From assembly GCA_015499995.1 (NCBI GenBank), contig JADNRV010000021.1, positions 62,001 to 126,000 on the forward strand: a stretch of 64,000 bases of DNA, given 5' to 3'. This DNA is from Flammula alnicola (Eukaryota; Basidiomycota; Agaricomycetes; Agaricales; Strophariaceae). The stretch's first letter is position 1, and the number at the start of each line of letters is the position of its first letter. The position numbers and the translations under genes are program-made. The notes under the pieces were generated by a model that saw only the letters and a list, made by a program, of their open reading frames with translations, ran no database searches and was not told the origin of the DNA. Shown piece by piece: positions 24,263 through 34,309 of the stretch.

Positions 24263-24303
24263 CTAGGGTTAGGGTCATGTGACTGTCTTGGGGTTAGGGT
24301 TTG
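24263..24303. promoter_or_regulatory. TTAGGG-type telobox plus palindromic E-box in a divergent promoter
   Basis: Between two divergent genes (starts 24074 on minus, 24436 on plus) lie ctagggttaggg at 24263-24274, the palindrome-like gtcatgtgac directly after it, and ggggttagggttt at 24290-24302. TTAGGG is the fungal telomere unit, and teloboxes in promoters bind Tbf1/Teb1-type factors in yeasts. The middle element fits a bHLH (Cbf1-like) core. Function here is inferred. Confidence 0.5.
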
Positions 24304-24435
24304 TTCACGACCTAGTCCAGCGGCCAGCCTTTATCGGCGCGTCCATAGGGCGTATATTTGACTCAATCTGTGGCCGGTTCACCAGCACCCCAGCTGGCTT
24401 CCGGTAGCACCCGTTGTGGCCATATCTTGTCGACA

Positions 24436-26504
24436 ATGTTCAAGACAGCGCCTACTCGTTCCCTGGCTCGACTTGCACAGCCATATCATGTCCAGTCCCT
24501 GACACGCTCGTGGATGAGGCGATCTATCGGGCTGTCACGAAGCACGGTGTGTTGTCGATCTACCTAAAAGCTATACACTGTGATTAACCGTCTTAATTGT
24601 GTCTTAATTTACAGAGAAAGTCTTCTGTCGTTGTTGGAAGAGGACTGAGCACTTATCAGGCAAGATCCTCAGCGACCGCGACCGCGGCCACCACTTCCCA
24701 ATCATACCCAGATCAAACCCAACACCTCCCAGATGTCGCTCCCGATGATCTACCCATTATCAGCCAGGATGGAAGCCAGGTCGCGATTGGGTGGGATACC
24801 CGGTTATGGTCGCGATTGTAAGTGCTCGCCCTTACTCGATATAACAATCTGAACGTTCTTTCAGTCATAACATATGGTTGCGCGACCATTGTCGATGCCC
24901 AAAGTGTTTCCACCCCGTTACGAAGCAACGTCTTTTCAATACCTTTGACGTGAGTTGCGCTGTCCCTAAATCTATCTTTCGATTGTAAACCCAGGATACT
25001 AGATACCCAAGGACATCGCACCCATACGCGTAGAATCCAAACCAAGAGGACTCGAAGTAACATGTGAGTTTTCCAGCACTCGGTTGGGTTCTTTGGCTCC
25101 ATCTAAGCAGAGTTCTTCTTACGTAGGGCCATCGAAAGAACCTCATATATCTTTTTACCCATGGTCATGGCTTCAACGGAATTCATATGACCCACCGCTG
25201 AATAGACAGCAAAAACTGACCGAGTATGCTTAATCCCATACCACCTTACGACCACTTTACACTGACATGCAGTTAAAAGGAAGATACTATGGGGTTCCAA
25301 AATCCTGCAGTCGCCGCCGATAGTCGCGTATGAAGATGTGATGGCCAGTGATGATCGTGGGTTGTATAAATGGTTATCGAATGTCGTCAGTATTTTTTTC
25401 CTGTTCATTTCTTCCTTCTGGTTTATCTCGCGACTCTTGACTGACGATACCTTTGTCCTCAGGACGAGTTCGGGTTTTCCTTTGTGTCAGGCGTGCCTGT
25501 AACTCCTGAGGCGACGGAGGAGTTGACACGACGGATTGGATTTATCAGAGAGACTCAATGTCAGCGCTAGATCTCTTTCCCGATTCCTAGTCCTCTAATT
25601 CGTTCAGTTAGACGGAAAATTCTGGGAGTTCACGTCTGACCTCGCGAAAGGCGACACAGCCTACACGACATTCGCCCTCGGTGCGCACACAGACAACACA
25701 TACTTCGTTCGTCCTTTCTTCTTCACCCCAGATCCTTATATACGTTCTGAGCACCGTAAACCCCACAGACCGACCCCTCTGGTCTACAGCTCTTCCACCT
25801 CCTATCACACACAGACGGCTCGGGGGGCGCCACGCTCCTCGTCGACGGGTTCTACGTCGCCTCCATCCTGAAAGAGCTGCACCCCGAAGCGTACGACCTG
25901 CTCTCCCAGATACCCATCCCAGCGCATGCAGCTGGAGAGCCGACGGCGCTGTACTCCCCCTCGCCAGCATCTGGGTACCCTGTCCTCGGCCACGACACCG
26001 TTACGGGCGAGCTGACGCAGGTGAGGTGGAACAATGATGATAGGAGTGTGATGAACCACCTCGCGCCTGAGCTTGTGGAGAAGTGGTATGTCCACTCGTG
26101 TGGAAGTTTTAGGTATCATGCCCATCTGATACGCTTTTTTCTTTCCTTTTTGTATAGGTATGATGCTATCAGGCTATGGAATAAATGCCTGACAAGCGCC
26201 GATTCGGAGTATTGGGTACAGCTGCAGCCGGGAACAATACTCGGTACGTTCTATCCCTTCCTCCAGACCTGCATTTCACCTCATTGTAAACATGACAGTG
26301 GTCGACAACCACCGTGTCCTGCACGGCCGATCCGCATTCTACGGCAAACGCCGTATGTGCGGGGCTTACATCGGCGTCGACGAATACAAGTCAAAGTTGG
26401 CGGTCCTCAGAGATCAGTTCGCGCCTGACGCTGTGCTGCAAGCTACCCGCGAGATCCCGGATACACAAGTGAATGGGAGGAGCATATGGAGTGCTTCTTT
26501 GTAG
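24436..26504 (+). CDS. TMLHE: Trimethyllysine dioxygenase
   Basis: Fe(II)/2-oxoglutarate enzyme hydroxylating N-trimethyllysine, first step of carnitine synthesis, mitochondrial. ATG 24436 gives MFKTAPTRSLARLAQPYH, an Arg-rich presequence. The N-terminal zinc-type domain has HNIWLRDHCRCPKCFHPVTK; the catalytic fold has LGAHTDNTYF (H-x-D iron ligands), DGFYVASILKELHPEAYDLL and VVDNHRVLHGRSAF with the distal histidine. HTDNTYF favours this enzyme over gamma-butyrobetaine dioxygenase. About ten small exons are in frame; the junction near 25270 needs the acceptor gttaaaag to give LTEKILWGSK. It ends VNGRSIWSASL. It shares a 361-bp promoter with the coiled-coil gene. Confidence 0.9.
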
Positions 26505-27010
26505 AGGACTCTTGTTTGGACTTATCGCTCCTTTCAAACTTGAACGACATCACGAACGACAAAAAGAAATATTAATGGCGCACGAATTTTTTAGGAACTT
26601 TCTTCACAACAACGATATCACCACTTACAATATCATCATCATAGGCCATCGAACGCAGTATAAATGGAAATCGAGCTCTACGCTAGTCTCCCTTAATTTT
26701 TTTCCCAAAAAAAAAAGAAGTTTGTCCATGTCAGAACTCATAGCAACGTTTTTCCACAGAATAAGTTGTAATATATACCGGCGTCGAGAAGGTTGCCTTA
26801 TGATGATATGAGTGAAGTCAAGCATACGTAGGTCGCTGGAAATTGCAAGTTCAAAGGTCTCACGGTTGAAACACCATCAATATATGCATCGCAAAGGACT
26901 GACAAGCCTATCCTCAACGTCAAATTACGCATTGAACGTTCAATTTTGAAACTCGGGAGCAAAGCTGGCAGTGATCAGGATCCTATCCGTCAAGCCGCGC
27001 ACACCTATAT
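26505..27010. other. Intergenic with sequence shared among F-box copies
   Basis: 3' flank of the dioxygenase gene, then the 5' flank of F-box copy A. Around 26764-26810 (agttgtaatatataccgg, then aaggttgcctta) and 26836-26875 (ggaaattgcaagttcaa) match sequence upstream of copies B and C, so the duplicated unit includes the promoter. Confidence 0.6.
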
Positions 27011-28287
27011 ATGACGACGCCCATACCAGTTATTCCCCTTGACGTTGTTGGAGCTATTTTCGACATTCTTGCTACCGACAACGACAAAAGAGAAGAAGAG
27101 TTCACCTCTTTGAAGGCACGTGCTCTCACTTGTCATGCTTTCCTTCCTCTGTGCAGGAAGCACATATTTGCCTCCATCACGATCAATGGACCCTCCCTCC
27201 CCTTCACGGATCCGCCCCCTGGGACCAACGCGTTACGAAAATTACTCGACACTACGCCAGAGATTGCATTTCATGTGCGCAAGTTGCGTTTCGGGATCAA
27301 ATACGAGAACGAGCAGTGCTTCATCGGCCTTCCAGATATCTTCAAACGACTTACCAGGCTTAAATCTCTTACTCTATTCGGTTGTCCCCCAGGACACGAT
27401 TGGAATGGCATGACCCTACCAATGGAGGACGCCCTGCTTTGCCTCATGAATCTTCCAGCACTGACTTCCCTCGAATTGATATGGATCGAGAACTTCCCCA
27501 TATCAGCTCTGATACCATGCACCCAACTCCGGCATTTCCGTATTGCAGCTCGAGATATCGCAGAGATTGACGGCTCTCCTCCTGCAATATTACCCGTTAC
27601 ACCCATTCGACTTGAGGGGTATGACTTTGGATTCAAAAGCGCTACAGTGACGAAGAAAATCTTGGAAGCGAAGCGCTCTGATGGACAACCTATTTTTGAT
27701 TTAACAAATCTCAAACAATTTTCTGGTCACTGTGAAACAAGAGAAGATATGAATGTAGCGCTGAGCATAATGAGAAGAAGCCACCACCTTACAATGATTC
27801 ATCTGAAATGTAAGCTTTAATATCATTTAGACGACATCAAATAATGTGTTCTCTTTCAGTTGATGAACAATTTAGCTTCTTTGGGTTTGCTGGGATGATC
27901 GCTTCATCTATAAACACACTCAAGAAATTGAGACTAGAGACCAGAATTGACGACGAACACGTAGACCCTCTTTCTGGTCTTTGCGACGAGCTTGAAACAA
28001 TGGCGGGGAAAAATGTCCTTGAAAGTTTGGAGATATGTGTGAACGTCGAGCTGGACACGTATTGCAAGACCGGAGATGAATGGGGGAGGCTCGATAAGAT
28101 ACTCGGTAAATCTGGATGGTCTGCTTTGAAGAGGGTTTCGCTCGACATTACGATATGGTCGTATGCAAGGCCCGAAGATGACGACTTAGTGAGGATCTTG
28201 GGAACCCTGCCTCAGCGACAATTCCCTAGTCTGTCCTCTAGCAAAGCTATCGACTTTGCCTTCGACGTCAAAGAGGACTGTCCATGA
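27011..28287 (+). CDS. F-box-like protein, copy A
   Basis: Member of the five-gene family here. Exons 27011-27809 and 27860-28287 give 408 residues. Residues 1-50 fit an F-box-like motif (IPLDVVGAIFDILA, then CHAFLPLCRKHIFASI), the Skp1-binding element of SCF ubiquitin ligases. The rest has leucine-spaced strands typical of degenerate LRR-type substrate domains (LTRLKSLTLFGC, LPALTSLELIWIENF). The single intron splits the codon before DEQFSFFGFAGM, the same position as in all other copies. The C-terminus has GDEWGRLDKILGKSGWSALK and LSSSKAIDFAFDVKED. Copy A is the most diverged of A-C in the middle part. The ubiquitin-ligase role is inferred from the motif; the target is unknown. Confidence 0.75.
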
Positions 28288-28479
28288 GTTTGCCATTTAA
28301 TTCTTCGGATAAAGTCCTTATCTTGCTCTTGTACTCTATTCCTACAGAAGTTGTAATATGTACCGCCCATCCGAGTGGTTCTGAAGGTTGCCTTACGAAA
28401 CATTACTGCCCTTTAGTCTCTCCTGACAGACCATATACAACAGATGACAATCGATCTGTTGTTAATATAAGGTCTGTTG

Positions 28480-29272
28480 CAATTGAAACCGTGGTTGGCA
28501 GGGTGGGTCCCTTCGGCTTTATCGGTGATCAAACACACGTCTTTTCAACCTCGAACGAATCACGTGGACTCATTGATCCAATCTTATCTATTAATAATAA
28601 TAAGATCTTAGGGCGGCTAATACTGAGAGGAGCCATGTCTCTGCCTGTCTCACTCGTTTCCTACAACACCATGTATCGTAGTAGAAATTTTAATTACAAC
28701 CTTAATGCCCACAGAAACACCTCAGCGGCAGCGAGCTGCAGTGCCTAATTGGCGGGGCAACAACCCCGAGCCCATTACACCAGGTCCTTCTCGTTCAACG
28801 CCGACAGACACCACGGAAAGCACAAGAAAGCGACGGCCCCCGAAGACAAACATGCAGAAAATTGGAGAAATCCTCGACATAATCGAGGGGACTAACAATA
28901 TGGACTTTCCAAAAATATCTACATGAAATGTTCAAGACTTCAAAGATGAAGGACGGGAGATCAGTGCTTGTCGAACGTGGAGACACTCATAAAAGAGTAC
29001 TTACTTCGTTTCTAAATGGGACGACAAAGCCACACCTGGGAAGTATCCTCGAGAACATGTATGACAGTTCATCAAGGGTTGACTTCCGTGCAAAGGATAG
29101 AACAACGAACCCCGGCATGAATATGTTCAAAGGGTGTAAACACTGTAAACAGTGTTGCTCGGTACACACTGACGCGCGACGTGATGGGTCACATGCATCG
29201 AGCACGTGCATCGGCCGATGAGAGATAAGGCCCTATTGACACCGAAGGGACCCTGCCAGCCACGGTTTCAAT
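28480..29272. mobile_element. Inverted-repeat element around a decayed ORF
   Basis: 28480-28517 (aattgaaaccgtggttggca and onward) is an imperfect inverted copy of 29241-29272: about 32-38 bp with one substitution and a 3-bp gap, and weaker similarity extends a few bases outward. Inside lies the broken frame 28705-29221. This looks like a non-autonomous or decayed DNA transposon of about 0.8 kb. I could not define a target duplication. Confidence 0.45.
28705..29221 (+). pseudogene. Frameshifted fragment, possibly DUF6589-like N-terminus
   Basis: Two overlapping frames join by a 1-nt shift in an A run at about 28911: a Pro/Arg-rich start (MPTETPQRQRAAVPNWRGNN), then QKIGEILDIIEGTNN, and in the second frame MFKTSKMKDG, KRVLTSFLNGTTKPHLG, SILENMYDSS. 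The layout resembles the N-terminal part of DUF6589-type proteins found near basidiomycete mobile elements, but the match is by memory and weak. It ends without the main domain. Confidence 0.3.
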
Positions 29273-29285
29273 TACACAAGACTAA

Positions 29286-29834
29286 CTGCCCTTTGCATAA
29301 TTCTGTGAACATCAACATTTTTTTGAAACCCGGCACGTGCCTGTTCCCACAGCCAAACAAGATCACCGGCAATCACCGGCAATAAGCGGCAATACCGGCA
29401 CAACCCCAGTTTAGTTTTTCCTCTCCTCCTCGAGCTTCAGAAAGCCGGGAAACCCGTTATTTTACAACAATTTAATTAGACACACTGTTATGAGCCTTTT
29501 AGCGGAGCCTCAGCTGCATAGCATGTTGGAAGGGCATTTAGATTAGATTTAGGCCAAAGTCATGTGACAAATGATTAGATTGCTTAGATCTGCTTGGATT
29601 GAGACGATATTTGCAAGATCTCATTGTACATACTCTTTTAGAAAGTGAAATTATGTATATAATACACACACATTATAATTTATTAGGTCGAAGAGCCTTG
29701 AATACTTTGTCGGTGCTTAGGTTGAAAAGTTGTCTGCATTCAGTCATATCTTATCGTCTTTGTTTGGCTGTGGGAACAGGCACGTGCCAGGTTTCAAAAA
29801 AATGTTGATGTTCACAGAATTATGCAAAGGGCAG
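29286..29834. mobile_element. 549-bp MITE with 75-bp terminal inverted repeats
   Basis: Arms 29286-29360 and 29760-29834 are inverted copies over 75 bp with one mismatch (C/T). The element begins ctgccctttgcata and ends with its complement. Flanking TAA occurs on both sides (29283-29285 and 29835-29837), a 3-bp target duplication as made by PIF/Harbinger elements. The interior has no transposase, only short ccggcaat-type repeats and AT-rich sequence, so it is non-autonomous. Near-identical arms suggest a recent insertion. Confidence 0.85.
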
Positions 29835-29905
29835 TAAAGCAATAGTGGCCTTGCTGTGAAACAGAAGGTTCCCCCACTGTCTAAATTAACTATATAAGGA
29901 AGCAC

Positions 29906-30150
29906 TTTTCTGCAACTTGTTTGTTTGGTTTCGAGGGTTATGTCTCTGTATCAAACATGACCAAATACTATCTTCACCCTATCCTTTCGAAAGTTTTCTG
30001 CAACTTGTTTATTTGGTTTCAAGGGTTATGTCTTTGACTCAAACATGATCAAATACTATCTTCTCCCTATCCTAAGCCTTTCGCAAAGTTTTCTGCAAGT
30101 TGCTTGCACTTATTTGGATTCGAGGTTTTTGCCTTTGTTACGAACTCACT
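29906..30150 (+). repeat. About 90-bp tandem repeat, two full and one partial copy
   Basis: Units start at 29906, 29994 and 30089, each with ttttctgcaa and, in the first two, gggttatgtct and caaatactatcttc. Units 1 and 2 are about 90 percent alike; the third is partial and more diverged. It lies between the MITE and F-box copy B. Confidence 0.75.
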
Positions 30151-30689
30151 TCTGTCTAGCCATTCTATCTTTTATTAGTGCTGCGAGGAGCCAACCGAAG
30201 GTTGGCGACAAGCAGCATGCGACCACAGACAATACTTACTGTAAAATATATTTTTTTGCCAACGAAAAATATGTGGCTAAGTAACTAGTACTTAGTCAGT
30301 ATTAGAATATAAATCAATGTGAAAAAAGTGTGTCCACAGCAAGGACATGACGACAAAGTCGTCCCTTTATTCGAGTAATTGGTGGAAATTGCAAGTTCAA
30401 TCGAAGCTTGTCCGAACTCCGAAACTCAGAAGGGATTGTTCTCACGGTTGGACGTTGAACGTGAACCACCACTACCAAGTTACTCAGTGTGCTTGATGTT
30501 CAACGAGTTAGCAGTGACCAAGATTCTGCCGCTTATTGATACACACCTCTATCAATTCCTCTTCGTCAAGCCGCGCAAGATTTGTGTTGCAAGCAAGAGG
30601 GACTTAAACTTCTACTTTCCAGTCTCCGACTTTCTCATCTCCAAACGCTACGTTCAAATCCACAGGCCAATAACGACTCTGTTTAAATC
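30151..30689. other. 5' flank of F-box copy B
   Basis: No independent gene. From about 30380 it matches the upstream region of copy C (ggaaattgcaagttcaatcg, then agaagggattgttctcacgg, and gtgaccaagattctgccgct). The open frame 30379-30693 is best read as a by-product of this duplicated promoter. Confidence 0.55.
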
Positions 30690-31944
30690 ATGACTCCCAT
30701 ACCGGTTGTTCCCTTCGACGTTGTTGGGATTATACTCGACATTCTTGCTTGGGACGAAGATATCAGGTCTTTAAAAGCATGCTCCCTCACTTGTCATTCC
30801 TTCCTTCCTCTGTGCAGGAAACGCATATTCGCCTCCATCAAGGTTAACGCAATCGACTCCCGTCTGTCCATTAGGACCGACATGTTAAGCAACCTACTCA
30901 CCACTGCGCCAGAGATTGCGGACTATGTCCGCAAGTTGTATTTCGATATCACAAACGATGACGAGCAATATTTCAACGGCCTCCCAGAAATCCTCAAACG
31001 ACTCACGAACCTGAATTCTCTCCATCTCTTTCATCACGGCTCAGGAAAACTCGATTGGAAGGGCTTGGCCTTACCAATAAAGGATGCCATGGCTTGCCTC
31101 ATGAGTCTTCCGACACTAACTTCCCTCGACTTGAGCTGGATCGCGAACTTCCCCGTGTCAGCTCTGATATCATGTACCCACCTCCAGGATTTCCATATCG
31201 ACTTCGTTGATATCGCAGAGATCGACGACACTCCTCATGCAATGTTACCCGTTGCATCCATTCTACTGGAGGGGTATTCGTTTGGGTACGAAGGTGCTAT
31301 AGGGACGAAGAAAATTCTTGAAGCGAAGCACTCAGATGGACAATCTATCTTTGCTTTCACAAATCTGAAACATTTTTCGGCCACCTGTCATACGATAGCA
31401 GCCGTGGATATAGCACAGAGCCTATTGAGGAGAACACGTCAGCTTACAATGATTCGACTATCCAGTAAGCCTTTTTTAAAATACCATTTGGACAACGATA
31501 AACTGTTCCCTCTCAGTTGGCAAACAACTTAGCTTCTTTGGGTTGGCTAGGACGATCGCTCCATCTATAAACACACTCAAGAAATTGATCTTAGACATCG
31601 ATATTGATAGTGAACATACAGATCCTCTTTCTGGTCTTTGCGCCGAGCTTGAAGAAATGGCAGGGAAAAATGTCCTTGAATATTTGGAGATATGTGTGGA
31701 CGTTGCCTTGGACCAATATTGCAAGACTGGAGACGAATGGGGGAGGCTCGACAAAGTTCTCAGTAAATCTGGATGGTCTGCTTTGAAGAGGGTTTCGCTC
31801 GACATCATGATAGGGTCGCTTGGAAGGCCCGAGGATGACGACTTGGTGTGGGTCTTGGGAACCCTTCCCCAGCGACAATTCCCTATTTTGTCCTCTAGCA
31901 AAACCATCGACTTTATCTTCGACGTTAAAGAGTATTGGCTATAA
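30690..31944 (+). CDS. F-box-like protein, copy B
   Basis: Exons 30690-31464 and 31517-31944 give 400 residues. F-box-like start: VPFDVVGIILDILAWD and CHSFLPLCRKRIFASIKVN. The central block from KLDWKGLALPIKDAMACLMS to DGQSIFAFT is identical in protein to copy C. The C-terminal exon has GDEWGRLDKVLSKSGW and then SLDIMIGSLGRPEDDD, where copy C reads WLDVVVRSRRRRKDDY. If the intron is not removed the frame runs 68 nt further and stops, so splicing is needed. Copy C lies 2.06 kb downstream in the same orientation with similar 5' and 3' flanks, so B and C are a tandem duplication. Confidence 0.78.
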
Positions 31945-32749
31945 TTCAAAATTTTAGATAAAATACTTTGTTCTTGGCCAGCACCGTACACAATCAGAAC
32001 CTCTCTTCTTTTCATTTTTCTGTGCCTTCTTGTCAAAGGAGGGTTGAAGGTTCGTTAGCGCGGGTCTACTGGCTCTGAATGGAGTGCCATACAGAGCCTG
32101 TAGAATGACAAATATTGGTGTTGAGCAAGTCGCGAATGACAATATGAGCAGGATTTGACGCATGCATGCTTCTCCAATTTATCTATAGTCACTTATGCTA
32201 ACGATGCCGAATTGCGAGTGAACCTTTCAAACACTTCCCAGTTTTTACTACCATCATAGTAATGCTACATTGGATGCCTCAGGCCTTCGAAGTACTGTGC
32301 TATTTCCTGTACTTTACGATCTTTACTACTTCTTTGTTCTTGAGTGATATTCCTACAGAAGTTGTAATCAAGTTGTAATATGTACCGGCCATCCGAGTCG
32401 TTCTGAAGGTTGCCTTACGAAATATTAAAGCCAAGTAATAGTTCGATATAATTGGTGGAAATTGCAAGTTCAATCGAAGAGGAAGTTCCGAGGAACCGCC
32501 GCCGATCCGCCTGTCCGCCTTGGATCTGGACAGGCGGACAAGGCGGATCAGCGGCGGATCGGACTCTCAGAAGGGATTGTTCTCACGGTTGGACGTTGAA
32601 CGTGAACCACCAAGGTGCTCAAGGTGCTCGGTGTTCAATCATCAATGAGCTAGCAGTGACCAAGATTCTGCCGCTTATTGACACACCTCTATATCAAGGA
32701 TTCCGCTGCCTGTTGACACACAGCTCTATTTGTCAAGCCGCGCACACCT
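31945..32749. other. Spacer between F-box copies B and C
   Basis: 32190-32340 matches 34075-34230 (3' flank of copy C), while 32350-32430 matches 28335-28410 (3' flank of copy A) and 32450-32690 matches the 5' flank of copy B. A GC-rich hairpin is inserted at about 32485-32562. The open frame 32452-32790 is not supported as a gene. Confidence 0.6.
32502..32562. repeat. GC-rich hairpin inserted in the copy C promoter
   Basis: Arms ccgcctgtcc (32507-32516) and ggacaggcgg (32528-32537) are perfect complements, and ccgatccgcc (32502-32511) pairs with ggcggatcgg (32553-32562). The matching flank of copy B lacks this segment, so it is an insertion of roughly 60-80 bp in otherwise AT-rich DNA. Confidence 0.6.
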
Positions 32750-34013
32750 ATGACGACTCCCACACCGGTTGTTCCCTTCGACGTTATTGAGGTTATACTC
32801 GACATTCTTGCTTGGGACTACAACGAACCCTATTTCAGGTCTTTAGAAGCATGCTCCCTCACTTGTCATTCCTTCCTTCCTCTGTGCAGGAAACGCATAT
32901 TCGCCTCCATCAAGGTTAACGGAACCTACTCCCGTCGGTCCAATAGGACCAACATGTTAAGCGACCTACTCACCACTGCACCAGATATTGCGGACTATGT
33001 CCGCGAGTTGCATTTCGGTATCACAAACGATGATGAGGAGTATTTCAATGGCCTCCCAGAAATCCTCAGACGACTCACGAACCTGAATTCTCTCCATCTC
33101 TTTCATCATGGCTCAGGAAAACTCGATTGGAAGGGCTTGGCCTTACCAATAAAGGATGCCATGGCTTGCCTCATGAGTCTTCCGACACTAACTTCCCTCG
33201 ACTTGAGCTGGATCGCGAACTTCCCCGTGTCAGCTCTGATATCATGTACCCACCTCCAGGATTTCCATATCGACTTCGTTGATATCGCAGAGATCGACGA
33301 CACTCCCCATGCAATGTTACCCGTTGCATCCATTCTACTGGAGGGGTATTCGTTTGGGTACGAAGGTGCTATAGGGACGAAGAAAATTCTTGAAGCGAAG
33401 CACTCAGATGGACAATCTATCTTTGCTTTCACAGATCTGAAAGTTTTTTCGGCCGACTGTCGTACACTAGAAGACATGGATATACCACAGACCCTATTGA
33501 GGAGAACCCGTCAGCTCACAAGGATTATACTACACAGTAAGCTTTTTTTTAAATACCATTTGGACAATGATGAAGTGTTGTCTTTCAGTTCGTCACCTTA
33601 GCTTCTTTGGGTTGGCTAGATCGATCGCTCCATCTATAAACACGCTCAAGAAATTGATCTTACACATCAATGTTGACAGTGAACATACAGATCCTCTTTC
33701 CGGTCTTTGCGCCGAGCTTGAAGAAATGGCAGGGAGAAATGTCCTTGAATATTTGGAGATATGTGTGGACGTTGAGATGGACATGTATTGCAAGACTGGA
33801 GACGAATGGGGGATGCTCGACAAAGTTCTCAGTAAATCTGGATGGTCTGCATTGAAGAGGGTTTGGCTCGATGTTGTCGTACGTTCGCGTCGAAGGCGTA
33901 AGGATGACTACTTGGTGGGGGTCTTGGGAACCCTACCCCAGCGACAATTCCCTATTCTGTCCTGTAGCAAAACCATCGACTTTATCTTCGAGGCTAGAGA
34001 GGATCACGTATGA
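32750..34013 (+). CDS. F-box-like protein, copy C
   Basis: Exons 32750-33536 and 33589-34013 give 403 residues. F-box-like start: VPFDVIEVILDILAWDYNEP, followed by the CHSFLPLCRKRIFASI motif. The segment after the F-box (TYSRRSNRTNMLSDLL) and the strand region in exon 2 (WLDVVVRSRRRRKDDYLV) differ from copy B mainly by amino-acid-changing substitutions, whereas the block 33076-33440 differs from B at only about three bases. The C-terminus ends EAREDHV. The reading frame and splice sites are intact, so the gene is probably functional despite fast change. Confidence 0.78.
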
Positions 34014-34309
34014 ATCAAAATTTTAGATAAAATACATTGGTGTCTACCAAATCGCGAATGACAATGAGTAGGATTTTGCCCATGCCAACGATGCCTAATT
34101 GCGAGTGAACCTTTCAAACACTTTCCAGTTTTTGCCACTGTCACAGTAGTGCCACATTGGATGCATCATGCCTTTGAAGTACTATGATAATTCCTGTACT
34201 TCACGATATTTGCTTCTTTGTTCTTTCTATTATGTACAGCATGATATTAAATCCAGTGAAAAGAATGCAAGATACTTTTTTGACAAATGCAAGCAAACCC
34301 TACTTGAGC
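34014..34309. other. 3' flank shared with copy B
   Basis: About 150 bp here (ttgcgagtgaacctttcaaa and onward) repeats the 3' flank of copy B, then unique sequence leads into the 3' end of LYS4. No gene. Confidence 0.55.

Noticed and set aside
29361..29410. ccggcaat-type short repeats looked at as a possible CRISPR-like array.
   Set aside because: Only a few adjacent copies with no spacers, inside a eukaryotic MITE.
30379..32790. Open frames 30379-30693 and 32452-32790, both starting MVEIASSIE.
   Set aside because: The resemblance comes from the duplicated 5' flank; after the first residues the frames diverge by frameshifts and they overlap the F-box start codons, so coding is not supported.
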